35,502 bases of DNA from Gemmatimonadota bacterium (GTDB lineage Bacteria; Gemmatimonadota; Gemmatimonadetes; Gemmatimonadales; Gemmatimonadaceae): positions 1 through 35,502 of the forward strand of contig CANIWQ010000017.1 of assembly GCA_947471365.1 (NCBI GenBank), given 5' to 3'. The translations under genes and the position numbers were made by a program. Positions 1 to 8,199 of this stretch are shown in pieces (position 1 is the first letter of the stretch; each line of letters opens with the position of its first letter). The notes beneath the pieces are model-generated. The model saw nothing but the letters and a program-made list of their open reading frames with translations. It made no database searches and was not told the DNA's origin.

Positions 1-19
1 GCCAACCCTTACACCCCCC

Positions 20-48
20 CGGGGGCGCGGTGGGGGCCCCCGCCCCCG
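20..48. repeat. GC-rich inverted repeat
   Basis: An 8-base arm CGGGGGCG (20-27) pairs perfectly with CGCCCCCG (41-48), and the intervening bases contain the palindrome GGGGCCCC. It lies downstream of the TonB-like gene and has no T-tract on either side. Its role is unknown; it may add to transcription termination or simply be low-complexity GC sequence. Confidence 0.4.
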
Positions 49-62
49 CTTCTCGTTTCCAA

Positions 63-81
63 GCTCCTCGTTGAGAGGAGC
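63..81 (-). terminator. Probable terminator after the TonB-like gene
   Basis: A perfect 7-bp stem, GCTCCTC (63-69) with GAGGAGC (75-81), has a 5-base loop and lies 14 bases beyond the stop codon of the minus-strand TonB-like gene. On the minus strand it is followed only by TTGG, so the U-tract is weak. Confidence 0.45.
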
Positions 82-95
82 GCCCTCGGTGGGGT

Positions 96-536
96 TTACT
101 GGTGACGCGGCGCTGCGCTCTGTGCGCCCTTCGGGCCATGCAACGCCGCTTTGGACGGCATCGCAAACACGAACGGAGTCTGATACAGCTGGCGCACCTT
201 CTGTCCCTTCCGTTCAGCGGGGGCAAAACGCATCTCGGGCAATGCCGCCTTGACGGCATTCGCGAACTCGACGTTGGTCGTCTTGATCACCTTGAAGGTG
301 TCCAGGATCGGCGTCCCGTCCACATCGACCACAAACTGCGCTAACACCTCGCCTTGAATACCGGCGGCCTTGAGTGCCTCGGGATACTGCGGAAAGAGAG
401 TCCCCGGCTTCTTCATGGCCGGGCGATCAACCTGAGCTTCGGCGTACACCTTGTCGCTGGCGGCCAGAGCGGGCGCTTGAGCGCGGGCAGCAGTGGCCAG
501 CACAGCGATGAGGGGGAAGACGTGCCAGACACGCAT
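96..536 (-). CDS. TonB C-terminal-domain protein (energy transducer family)
   Basis: A 146-residue exported protein. The start at 536 puts a typical signal peptide first (MRVWHVFPLIAVLATAARAQA, likely cut after AQA) and leaves GGAG about 12 bases upstream; a longer reading from 611 would only add a non-signal tail. The mature part, about residues 45-130, looks like a TonB C-terminal domain: a P-x-YPEALKAAGIQGEV start, then a VVDVDG turn and a closing F-A-P segment. TonB domains contact outer-membrane receptors and pass on energy from ExbBD. This one lacks the usual N-terminal membrane anchor and Pro-rich spacer, so it may be a periplasmic relative and not a working TonB. No exbB or exbD is nearby. 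It is separated from the formate operon by that operon's terminator. The family call is fairly firm; the role is open. Confidence 0.75.
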   Translation of the reverse strand: MRVWHVFPLIAVLATAARAQAPALAASDKVYAEAQVDRPAMKKPGTLFPQYPEALKAAGIQGEVLAQFVVDVDGTPILDTFKVIKTTNVEFANAVKAALPEMRFAPAERKGQKVRQLYQTPFVFAMPSKAALHGPKGAQSAAPRHQ

Positions 537-638
537 GGTGAATCGATCTCCAAAGGGGGAAGAACCGTGAGGAATACATCTAGGCAGATACCCGCCTGCC
601 AGCAGTATCACGAGTTACTCACGGTCGCTCAGTCGGTG

Positions 639-683
639 AAAAGCCCCGATCGGCGTCCGGTAATCCGGAAGCCGATCGGGGCT
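639..683 (-). terminator. Rho-independent terminator of the formate operon
   Basis: A 12-bp perfect stem, GCCCCGATCGGC (643-654) with GCCGATCGGGGC (671-682), encloses a second 5-bp stem TCCGG/CCGGA with a TAAT loop. Read on the minus strand it ends in TTTT (642-639). It begins 26 bases beyond the fhs stop, so it closes the fdh-fhs operon. Confidence 0.85.
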
Positions 684-708
684 CGAACCTCACCGTTCCC
701 CGACGAAC

Positions 709-2382
709 CTAACTGAGCCCGACGATATCCCCATCGGCGTCAATCGACATCCCCTCTGCGGCAGGCACCTTCGGGAGCCCAGGCATGGTCATAATGTCGC
801 CGGCTTTCGCGACCACGAATCCAGCCCCAGCCGATCCGTACACTTCATTGATCGTGATCCGGAAGCCCTTGGGCACGCAGAGCCGCGCCGGCTCGTCCGT
901 GAGGGAGTACTGCGTCTTGGCAATACACACCGGCGTCTCGCCGAGCCCAATCGACGTCAGATACTCAATGGCACGCTCCGCCGCCGGCGCGTAGTCCACG
1001 CCGTCGCCGCCGTACACCTTCTGCACGATCGTCTCAATCTTCTGCTTGATCGGCAACTTGGCATCGTACAACGGAGCGTAGCGGCCAGTTTTGGCGGCGA
1101 GCATCGCCAGCACTTCCTTGGCCAGCTCCTCTCCACCGGCACCGCCCTTGGCCCACACTTCCGTCAGGATCACCTTCACGCCGAGTTTGGCGGCGTAGTC
1201 TTGGACCATCTTCAGTTCCGCGTCGGTGTCGCTCAGGATGCGGTTCAGTGCCACCACAACTGGCACACCGAACTGCTGCACGTTCTTCACGTGGTGGGCG
1301 AGGTGCGGGAGTCCGCGCTCAAGCGCGCCCAGGTCTTCTGTCTTGAGATTCTTCTTGTCGAGGCCGCCCTGCATTTTGAGCGAACGAATGGTGGCCACGA
1401 GCACGGCGGCCTCGGGGTTTAATCCACCAAATCGGCACTTGATATCAAAAAACTTTTCAGCGCCGAGGTCGCTGCCGAATCCGGCTTCGGTGACCACCAC
1501 ATCGCCAAGGGCCAATGCGGTCTTCGTCGCGATGATCGAGTTGCAGCCGTGCGCAATATTTCCAAACGGCCCCGCGTGGACGAGGGCCGGGCCTCCCTCC
1601 AGTGTCTGCACGAGGTTCGGGCGAATCGCATCCTTGAGCAACATCGCCATCGCGCCAGACGCTTTGATGTCGCGTGCGCGCACGGGCTTGCGATCCTTGC
1701 CAGCGGTTGCGCCAATGATGATACGCCCGAGTCGCTCTTCAAGATCTTCACGGCTCGACGAAAGCGAGAGAATCGCCATGACTTCACTGGCGGGGATGAT
1801 CACCCAGTGCTCTTCGCGGACCACGCCGTCGCCCACGCCGCCCAGCCCGATGACCGCGTTCCGCAGCGCGCGATCGTTCATGTCGATCGTACGCGGCCAC
1901 GTGATGCGACGCGGGTCGAGGTTGGTCTCGTTCCCCTGTTGGATATGGTTATCCATCATCGCCGACAACAGCGCATGCGCGCTCGAGATCGCGTGAAAGT
2001 CACCCGTGAAATGCAGGTTGATATCCTCCATCGGAATCACCTGCGAATAGCCGCCCCCGGCGGCACCGCCCTTCACGCCGAACACGGGGCCGAGTGATGG
2101 CTCGCGAATGCAGAGCACCGCATTGGTCCCAATCCGCCGCATGGCCTGCGCCAAGCCCACGCTCACGGTGCTCTTGCCTTCGCCAGCCGGCGTCGGGCTG
2201 ATGGCCGTCACGAGTACGAGTCGTCCCTTGGCTGGCCGCTGCGACAGCTCCAGCGGCAGTTTTGCCTTGAACTTGCCGTACTGGTCAATGTCGTCGGGCG
2301 TCAGGCCGAGATCGGCCGCGACGTCCGTGATAGGGCGCGGTTTGGCAGCCTGGGCGATGTCAATATCGGTCGGAAACGTCAT
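709..2382 (-). CDS. fhs: Formate-tetrahydrofolate ligase
   Basis: This 557-residue enzyme joins formate to tetrahydrofolate with ATP, giving 10-formyl-THF for the cytosolic one-carbon pool. The length is normal for the family. The P-loop TPAGEGKST is at residues 64-72, followed by conserved blocks such as REPSLGPVFGVKGGAAGGGY and the C-terminal MTMPGLPKVPAAE. The ATG start at 2382 lies 9 bases after the fdhD stop, so it is the last gene of the formate operon. Sharing an operon with a formate dehydrogenase suggests formate is routed either to CO2 plus NADH or into C1-folate; which way the flux runs cannot be read from sequence. No folD or other Wood-Ljungdahl gene is in the window. The family call is secure. 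Confidence 0.97.
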   Translation of the reverse strand: MTFPTDIDIAQAAKPRPITDVAADLGLTPDDIDQYGKFKAKLPLELSQRPAKGRLVLVTAISPTPAGEGKSTVSVGLAQAMRRIGTNAVLCIREPSLGPVFGVKGGAAGGGYSQVIPMEDINLHFTGDFHAISSAHALLSAMMDNHIQQGNETNLDPRRITWPRTIDMNDRALRNAVIGLGGVGDGVVREEHWVIIPASEVMAILSLSSSREDLEERLGRIIIGATAGKDRKPVRARDIKASGAMAMLLKDAIRPNLVQTLEGGPALVHAGPFGNIAHGCNSIIATKTALALGDVVVTEAGFGSDLGAEKFFDIKCRFGGLNPEAAVLVATIRSLKMQGGLDKKNLKTEDLGALERGLPHLAHHVKNVQQFGVPVVVALNRILSDTDAELKMVQDYAAKLGVKVILTEVWAKGGAGGEELAKEVLAMLAAKTGRYAPLYDAKLPIKQKIETIVQKVYGGDGVDYAPAAERAIEYLTSIGLGETPVCIAKTQYSLTDEPARLCVPKGFRITINEVYGSAGAGFVVAKAGDIMTMPGLPKVPAAEGMSIDADGDIVGLS

Positions 2383-2391
2383 GGCGGGGTG

Positions 2392-3234
2392 TTAGGAAGT
2401 GAGAATGCGGGAAGGGTGACAATACACATTTGCCGACTCTCCGCGGAGGAGGCCAACGAGTGTGATGCCGGCGCCGTCGGCAAGCCGTACGGCGAGTCCG
2501 GTGGGTCGGGAGATGGCCGCGACAATCGACACGCCGGCGACCGCGGCTTTTTGTACGAGTTCGTAACTCAGGCGACTGGTGAGCAGCAAGAAACCGTTGG
2601 CCGTGTCCGTCTCAGCGCGCCACAGCGCGCCCAGGACCTTGTCGAGCGCATTGTGCCGGCCAACGTCCTCTCGGACCACGAGCAGCTCACCGTCGGCTGA
2701 CACCCATGCCGCCGCGTGGACGCTGTTGGTATCGCGGTTCAGCGTTTGCTCGGCGCCGAGCGATGCACCGGCCCGGTATAGCGCGGTATCTGGCACCTTT
2801 CGCGTGCCGTGTACAAAAGGCACGGCACGCACGGCCTCTGCAATCGCTTCGACGCCACACAACCCACAGCCGGTGCGACCGGTCAGTGAGCGCGATCGTG
2901 CTGCCAGCTGATTCCGCACAGATTCCGCGACAGCGATGCCGAGTTCGATGCCGCGGCTATGGCGCGTCACCGTGATGTCGCCAATCTCTCCACGCGTCGC
3001 GACAATCCCCTCCGACAGCGTGAAGCCAATCGCCAAATCCTCCAAATCACTTGGCGTACACATCATCACCGCGTGCGAATGGCCGGCATACACAAACGCC
3101 ACCGGCACTTCCTCCGCCAGCGTCGCGTGGCGGTCCGGCGACACGCCGTTCGCCACCAACAGGAACGCCCGGGCACTCGTCGGTGCACCGTAGCCCACGC
3201 CAGGGTCCGCGCCGAGGCCGATGTCGTTAGCCAT
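2392..3234 (-). CDS. fdhD: Formate dehydrogenase accessory sulfurtransferase FdhD
   Basis: A 280-residue protein. FdhD takes sulfur from a cysteine desulfurase and places it on the bis-MGD cofactor of formate dehydrogenase, which needs the sulfido ligand for activity. The hallmark Cys pair is present as GCGLCG (Cys123 and Cys126). Other family blocks include EEVPVAFVYAG, DLEDLAIGFTLSEGI, the VREDVGRHNALDKV segment and a SRLSYELVQKAA helix. I chose the ATG at 3234 (MANDIGLG); it overlaps the end of the iron-sulfur subunit gene by 8 bases, and an extension from 3393 would only run antisense-like Arg-rich sequence. It sits between the dehydrogenase structural genes and fhs, as expected for a dedicated maturase. 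Confidence 0.95.
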   Translation of the reverse strand: MANDIGLGADPGVGYGAPTSARAFLLVANGVSPDRHATLAEEVPVAFVYAGHSHAVMMCTPSDLEDLAIGFTLSEGIVATRGEIGDITVTRHSRGIELGIAVAESVRNQLAARSRSLTGRTGCGLCGVEAIAEAVRAVPFVHGTRKVPDTALYRAGASLGAEQTLNRDTNSVHAAAWVSADGELLVVREDVGRHNALDKVLGALWRAETDTANGFLLLTSRLSYELVQKAAVAGVSIVAAISRPTGLAVRLADGAGITLVGLLRGESANVYCHPSRILTS

Positions 3235-4207
3235 CACGCGTTGTTGCGCTGTCCGCGCTCGGGCCGGGCTGTACGTACTGCCAGCCGAAACGACCTTTGA
3301 CGCACAAGTTGCCGAGCGTGATGCTGTTTTCAAGCGGCGACGTCGCCTTGACGATCGTGTTGTCCTGCACATGCAAACTGAGCGTGCAGCCAACGCCGCA
3401 GTACGGGCAGATGGTATCCGTGGTGGTTTGTGCCTCGATGTTCCACGAACCCGCCGCGCGCATATCGAACTCGGGTTTGGCCATCAACGCGCCCGTCGGG
3501 CACACCGCAATGCAGTTGCCGCAGTACACGCACGCGGAGTCGGGAAGCGGGACCGCCATTTCGGTTGAGATGCGCGCGTTGAAGCCGCGCCCCGCCACGG
3601 CGATGGCGAAACTGTTTTGGTGATCCGCCCCACAGGCTTCCACGCACTTGTAGCAGAGGACGCACTTCGCGTAGTCGCGCACATAGAGATCGTTGTCCAC
3701 CATGACCGGTTGGCCAACCGTGGCTGCGAAATCCGGATCCGGGGCCGCGTGGTGTCCAGCGATCGCCGCATCGCGTTCGCCCGCGAGGGCGTGTGGCTTG
3801 GGCGGCCCATAGCGCTCCGGTTTACAGTCATACTCCGCCAGCAACTCCGCCATGCCCGGCGTCGTGGAGAGGTCCACACTCGAGGCGAGGAACTCGAGCA
3901 CGAGCCGGCGTGCGTGTATGACCCGCGCGGATTTCGTGTACACCACCATGCCCGCTTCCGCGGTGCGTGAGCAACTCGGCGCCAGAACGCGGGCCCCTTC
4001 AACTTCCACAACGCACAGTCGGCAGGCGTTCACCGGACGCAGCGTCTCCAGAAAACACAGTGTCGGAATCTCAATGCCGATGGTCCGGCAGGCCGCGAGA
4101 ATTGTGGTGCCTTCTTCCACCGTCACCGCGCGACCGTCGATGGTGAACGCCAGGGGTTTCTTGGGCGCTCGTGTCGGCCGCTCGATTGAAATCAGCGTCG
4201 TTGTCAT
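3227..4207 (-). CDS. Formate dehydrogenase iron-sulfur subunit (NuoG/HoxU-like part of FdhA plus the Mo-proximal [4Fe-4S] module)
   Basis: A 326-residue electron-transfer subunit matching only the N-terminal half of a standard NAD-linked FdhA. It has, in order: a [2Fe-2S] domain (Cys51, 62, 65, 79); a two-cluster ferredoxin domain (Cys182, 185, 188, 192 and Cys226, 229, 232, 236); and a CPYCGVGC...LCVKGRFGW module (Cys267, 270, 274, 302 and Lys304). In molybdenum/tungsten formate dehydrogenases that last module binds the [4Fe-4S] next to the active site and normally belongs to the catalytic chain. Here the protein stops 24 residues after Cys302. The His-Cys3 cluster motif usual between the first two domains is not visible; only Cys128 is there. 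The ATG at 4207 shares an ATGA overlap with the upstream diaphorase gene. It should carry electrons between the Mo/W site and FMN. Confidence 0.9.
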   Translation of the reverse strand: MTTTLISIERPTRAPKKPLAFTIDGRAVTVEEGTTILAACRTIGIEIPTLCFLETLRPVNACRLCVVEVEGARVLAPSCSRTAEAGMVVYTKSARVIHARRLVLEFLASSVDLSTTPGMAELLAEYDCKPERYGPPKPHALAGERDAAIAGHHAAPDPDFAATVGQPVMVDNDLYVRDYAKCVLCYKCVEACGADHQNSFAIAVAGRGFNARISTEMAVPLPDSACVYCGNCIAVCPTGALMAKPEFDMRAAGSWNIEAQTTTDTICPYCGVGCTLSLHVQDNTIVKATSPLENSITLGNLCVKGRFGWQYVQPGPSADSATTRDG

Positions 4208-6084
4208 ACCGCACCTCCCTGGAACAGCTGCAGGCGCTTGACGGCTGACTCCACCGCGGCGTACGCCGTTTGCCCGAGTCCGCAAATGGAGGCGTCTCGC
4301 ATCGCCACGCCAATCTCTTCAAGCAAGGCGAACTCCGCCTCCGCTCCGCCGCGCGTCTTCCCGCGTGCCAAACGGTGTAGCGCCTCCTCCTGCCGCACGG
4401 TCCCCACACGGCAGGGTACGCACTGTCCGCACGATTCATCGCGGAAAAACGCGGCAATGCGGAGCACGGCGGCTTCGAGGTCCTGCGAGTCATCGAACAC
4501 CATCACCACGCCGGAGCCCAAGGTGGTCTCTGCCGCTCGTGCACCTTCCAGCGACAGGGGGAAATCGGTATCCGCTGCTGGGAGGAATGTGCCCGCGGCG
4601 CCACCGAGGAGCACGGCTCGCATCCGCGGAGATGCTCCTGCGGTCTTGAGCAGCGCCTTTAGTGAGGTTCCAAATGGCGCTTCGTACACACCGGGCCGCT
4701 CCACGGCTCCACTCAAACAGAAGAGTCTCGTTCCCGTGGACTGCGTAGTGCCAATGGCGGCAAACGCCGCGCCGCCATGCAAGACAATCGGCAGCACATT
4801 CGCGAGTGTTTCGACGTTGTTGACCAGCGTCGGTTTTCCAAACACACCGGATTGCACGGGGAAGGGTGGCTTGCTCCGCGGCTCGCCGCGTTTGCCTTCA
4901 ATTGACTCAAACAACGCGGTCTCTTCGCCGCAGATGTACGCGCCCGCGCCGCGCCGAATCTCGATGTCAAATCGGAATGGCTGGCCAAGGATGTTCTCAC
5001 CCAAGAGCCCTGCCGCGCGCGCCTGTGTGATCGCTCCCTGCAGCCGTTCGTTGGCGAGCGGGTACTCGGCGCGCAAATACACAAATCCATGCTCACAACC
5101 CGTGGCGAATGCCGCGATGGTCATCGCTTCAACGATCGCGAACGGATCGCCCGTAAGCAGCACACGATCTTTGAAGGTGCCCGGTTCACTTTCGTCCGCG
5201 TTGCAGATCAGGTAATGCGGCGTCGCACGTTGCGTGCGCACTGCTTCCCACTTACGGCCGGTCGGGAAGGCCGCGCCGCCACGGCCCACGAGACGAGACG
5301 CGGTCACCTCAGCGATGACGCCCTCGGCGCCAAGTTGTAGCGCGCGCCCAAGGGCCGCGTAGCCGCCGGCGTTTCGGTATGCGGTGAGCGACGTCGGGTC
5401 TACGACCCCGACGCGCTGGAGCAATACCAGCGAGGGGTCCCCCACCTGTGGTACCACAGTGTTCGCCAGTGCGTCTGCACCAGGCGCGGCTCCGGCGAGT
5501 AAGGCGCGGGCCACATCAGCGGTCACACGCCCGATCAATCGCTCAACCGCGGGATCGCCAGCGTCTGTGACCAGCACCGCCGGCGCCTGATCGCACAAGC
5601 CGAGGCAAGGGGAATGCATCCACGCGGGCGTGTTGGCATCGAGCTGCATGTGGGTACCCGACGGCTCATGTGCCACCGCAGGACCCCCGGCGGCAACGAG
5701 AGCGGCCTCCACCTCGCGCCCACCGTTGTCGCGGCAGCCGACGTCGTCGCACACATGCAGCATGCGTCGCGGCCGGGGCGACGTGGCGAGTAGCGCGTAG
5801 AACGTCGCCACGCCCCACGCCTCAGCGGGTGGCACTTGGAGTCGCTCGCACACATAACCCAAGCCTCCCTCGCTGATCCACCCCACCCGCGCTTGGAGCG
5901 CCTGCAGAGCCGGAACGAGTTCGTGGCGCCGTTCACGCATGGCGCGCCCACCGTAGGCGAGGTGCGAGTCTCGCGCATTGACGCGAACTCCACCGTCCCA
6001 CCCCGAAGCGGGAGCTCCGAGCACCGCATCAACGGCGGCGCGTTCCGTATCGGAGGGCACGGCCTGCAGCAGACGAATATCCAT
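4204..6084 (-). CDS. fdhB: Formate dehydrogenase NAD-reducing subunit (NuoE-NuoF fusion, HoxF-like)
   Basis: A 626-residue diaphorase subunit. Residues about 40-190 are NuoE-like with a [2Fe-2S] site (Cys112, 117, 160, 164). Residues about 210-626 are NuoF-like: the FMN loop GRGGAAFPTGRKWE (268-280), the NAD-binding GAGAYICGEETAL (379-391), and a [4Fe-4S] site in SCGQCVPCR (Cys552, 555, 558) with Cys601. The expected role is to pass electrons from the iron-sulfur subunit to NAD+. The ATG at 6084 forms a TGATG overlap with the catalytic gene; a longer reading to 6132 adds an Arg-rich tail encoded inside that gene. The E-F fusion is like HoxF of NAD-linked hydrogenases, but no hydrogenase genes are present and the neighbours are formate genes. 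Confidence 0.94.
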   Translation of the reverse strand: MDIRLLQAVPSDTERAAVDAVLGAPASGWDGGVRVNARDSHLAYGGRAMRERRHELVPALQALQARVGWISEGGLGYVCERLQVPPAEAWGVATFYALLATSPRPRRMLHVCDDVGCRDNGGREVEAALVAAGGPAVAHEPSGTHMQLDANTPAWMHSPCLGLCDQAPAVLVTDAGDPAVERLIGRVTADVARALLAGAAPGADALANTVVPQVGDPSLVLLQRVGVVDPTSLTAYRNAGGYAALGRALQLGAEGVIAEVTASRLVGRGGAAFPTGRKWEAVRTQRATPHYLICNADESEPGTFKDRVLLTGDPFAIVEAMTIAAFATGCEHGFVYLRAEYPLANERLQGAITQARAAGLLGENILGQPFRFDIEIRRGAGAYICGEETALFESIEGKRGEPRSKPPFPVQSGVFGKPTLVNNVETLANVLPIVLHGGAAFAAIGTTQSTGTRLFCLSGAVERPGVYEAPFGTSLKALLKTAGASPRMRAVLLGGAAGTFLPAADTDFPLSLEGARAAETTLGSGVVMVFDDSQDLEAAVLRIAAFFRDESCGQCVPCRVGTVRQEEALHRLARGKTRGGAEAEFALLEEIGVAMRDASICGLGQTAYAAVESAVKRLQLFQGGAV

Positions 6085-8015
6085 CAGCGCGCGCCGACGG
6101 AAGCGACGAGTGCTTCGATGCGGACCGCGCACGCTTTGAACTCCGCGGTGCCGGACTTGGGGTCGTATTGGTCGTTGGTCAGCACGTTGGTGTCAACGCT
6201 ATCTGGAAAATGGAATGTCATAAACACGAGGCCAGCGCGCAGCGCGCGATCGATCCGTACTGGCGCGGTGACCTCGCCGCGTCGCGAACTCACGCGCGCG
6301 AGATCCCCATCCGCACACCCGAGCATCACCGCATCTTCGGGTGACATATCAACCGTTTCGCCGTAGTGCAGTGGCGACGCGTATCCGCCCGTCTGTACAC
6401 CGGTGTTGTAGGACTCGAGGCGACGGCCAGTGGTGAGCAAAAACGGATACGCCGCATCGGGCTGTTCGGCGGGGCCGGCATGCTCAACCACGGAGAACGG
6501 GGCCGGGCGTCCGCGTACCGGGGTCTCCCAGAGCCGTCCGTGCAGAAACGTTTCGCCTGCGTGCGATTCGTCTGGGCAGGGCCACTGAATGCCGCCCAAC
6601 GATTCGAGACGCGCATAGCTCATGCCGCCAGCGAAAGCAGGCGCCACTGTGCGGAACTCATTCCAGAGCTCCTCGGCGGTCGGATTGCCGAGATCGGTAC
6701 CGAGTCGTCGCGCGAGCTCCGCGAGAATCCAGAGTTCGTCGCGCGCCCCCGCTGGCGGTTCTTTTGCTTTGCGCACACGCTGGACGCGGCGCTCGCTGTT
6801 GGTGACGGTCCCATCCGCTTCGCACCAACTCGCCGTGGCTGGCAGCACGACGTGCGCCAACTGCGCCGTCTTCGTGAGAAAGATCTCTTGTACCACAAGG
6901 TGGTCAAGGCCGCCCAGGAGCCGCGCGACTTTGTTCCCATCCGCGTCGCTCTGCACCGGATTCTCACCAGCGCACAGCAGCGCGGTGATCTTGCCGTGCT
7001 CCATCGCGTGCAGCATCTCGGTGAGGTTCTTGCCGTACGTCGGCTGAATCGGCACACCCCAGTGACGTTCAAAGGCGGCGCGCACCGCCGGGTCGAGAAT
7101 GTCCTGAAAGCCGGGCAGGCGATTGGGAATCGCACCCATGTCGCCGCCGCCCTGCACATTGTTCTGCCCACGCAACGGGTTACAGCCGCAGGCCCAACGA
7201 CCGACATGACCGGTGAGCAGGCAGAGATTGATCAGCGACAGCACGTTGTCGACGGCGTTGTGATGCTCGGTAATGCCGAGCGTCCAACAGATCATCGCCT
7301 TGTCCGCTGTGGCGAAGGTGTGCGCGGCTTCGCGAATCGCGGCGGCGGGAATCCCGGTGAGCTGTTCACCCACGTCGAGCGTGTACGGTTCGACCGCCGC
7401 GCGGTACACGTCGAAGCCCGTCGTCCCATTCGCAATGAACGCTGCGTGCGCCAACCCCGCATGAATAATTTCGCGCGCCATCGTATTCGACAGCGCCACG
7501 TCGGACCCCACGTTGAGCCCCATCCACACGTCCGCCCACTTGGCAGAATCGGTGCGGCGCGGATCCATCACGTAGAGGCGCGTCCCATTGCGCACGCCTT
7601 TCAGCAGATGATGAAACCAAATCGGGTGCGCGGCGCGCGCGTTCGATCCCCAGAGAAAGACGACGTCCGTTTCTTCCACTTCCGCGTACGAGTTGGTGCC
7701 GCCACCCGCTCCAAACACCGTCGCCAGACCGACGACGCTAGGGGCGTGTCACGTTCGATTACAACTGTCGATGTTGTTGGTCTTGAACACCAGTCGCGCG
7801 AGCTTGCCCGCGAGGAAATTCATTTCGTTCGTCGACTTGGAGCAGCTGAAAATGCCCAAGGCGTTGGGGCCGCCACGATCGAGGTTGCGGCGGAAACCCG
7901 CCGCCGCCGCGTCCAGCGCTTCGTCCCACGTCGCCGAGCGCAACACGCCGCCATCGCGAACCAAAGGCGTCGTCAGGCGCTGATAGGCGCCAGCAGGAGC
8001 ATTGTGACGTTTCAT
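6084..8015 (-). CDS. fdhA: Formate dehydrogenase catalytic subunit, selenocysteine-containing (in-frame UGA)
   Basis: This is read as one 643-residue protein across an in-frame UGA at 7749-7751 (residue 89). The junction reads NNIDSCNRT-U-HAPSVVGLATVFG. This is the family's active-site segment, where Sec or Cys ligates Mo/W and the next His (here His90) is catalytic. The other active-site Arg is in NPLRGQNNVQGG (Arg282). Residues 550-643 form the C-terminal dinucleotide-binding domain. It oxidises formate to CO2 at a bis-MGD cofactor, probably in the cytosol because no Tat signal is visible. It starts MKRHNAP and lacks the N-terminal [4Fe-4S] module, which is in the gene at 3227-4207. A gene caller that stops at UGA would report 7749-8015 and 6084-7718 as separate fragments. 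The alternative is a nonsense mutation of a Cys codon; the hairpin after UGA and the intact operon argue against it. Confidence 0.88.
7707..7751 (-). promoter_or_regulatory. Selenocysteine UGA codon and bacterial SECIS-like hairpin
   Basis: UGA is at 7751-7749. Beginning 11 bases later on the minus strand, CGUCGUC (7737-7731) pairs over 7 bp (one U-G) with GGCGACG (7725-7719) around the loop GGUCU (7730-7726). A lower stem CGCCCC (7746-7741) pairs with GGAGCG (7712-7707), with one C-A mismatch. Loop GGUCU and an 18-base UGA-to-loop distance match what I recall of the E. coli fdhF SECIS bound by SelB. Part of this match is forced by the conserved Gly-Leu codons. Confidence 0.75.
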
Positions 8016-8199
8016 ACGCGCGTCTCATCAAAGGGAGCGGCATCGAGGACTCACCGCAATGCAGTTTGGGGCCCGTAACCGGTCTGAGCAAGCGGCATTT
8101 CCCTCACCCCCCTCGTCCGGCGAGGCGATCAGGCTCCAATCTCCTTACGGCGCTGACGGTTGCGGTGCTGAGAGCGCTCAGCGGGATTACCTTTCCGGC

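Noticed and set aside
7749-7751. UGA read as a nonsense mutation making fdhA a pseudogene
   Set aside because: It lies exactly at the Sec position, is followed by a SECIS-like hairpin, and both flanking parts and all partner genes are intact. It is kept only as the alternative.
8061-8075. A sigma-54-like GG/GC pair with 12-base spacing on the minus strand upstream of fdhA
   Set aside because: Only about six of the fixed positions match the consensus and no activator site or leader supports it.
6366-8078. A 570-codon plus-strand open frame opposite the formate dehydrogenase gene
   Set aside because: Arg/His-rich shadow of the real gene; no domain or start context supports it.
8161-8190. GGTGCTGAGA resembling a TPP riboswitch segment before the aminotransferase
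   Set aside because: The rest of the aptamer (ACCTGAT and the second conserved arm) is absent; only a 6-bp hairpin GCTGAG/CTCAGC (8167-8182) is there.
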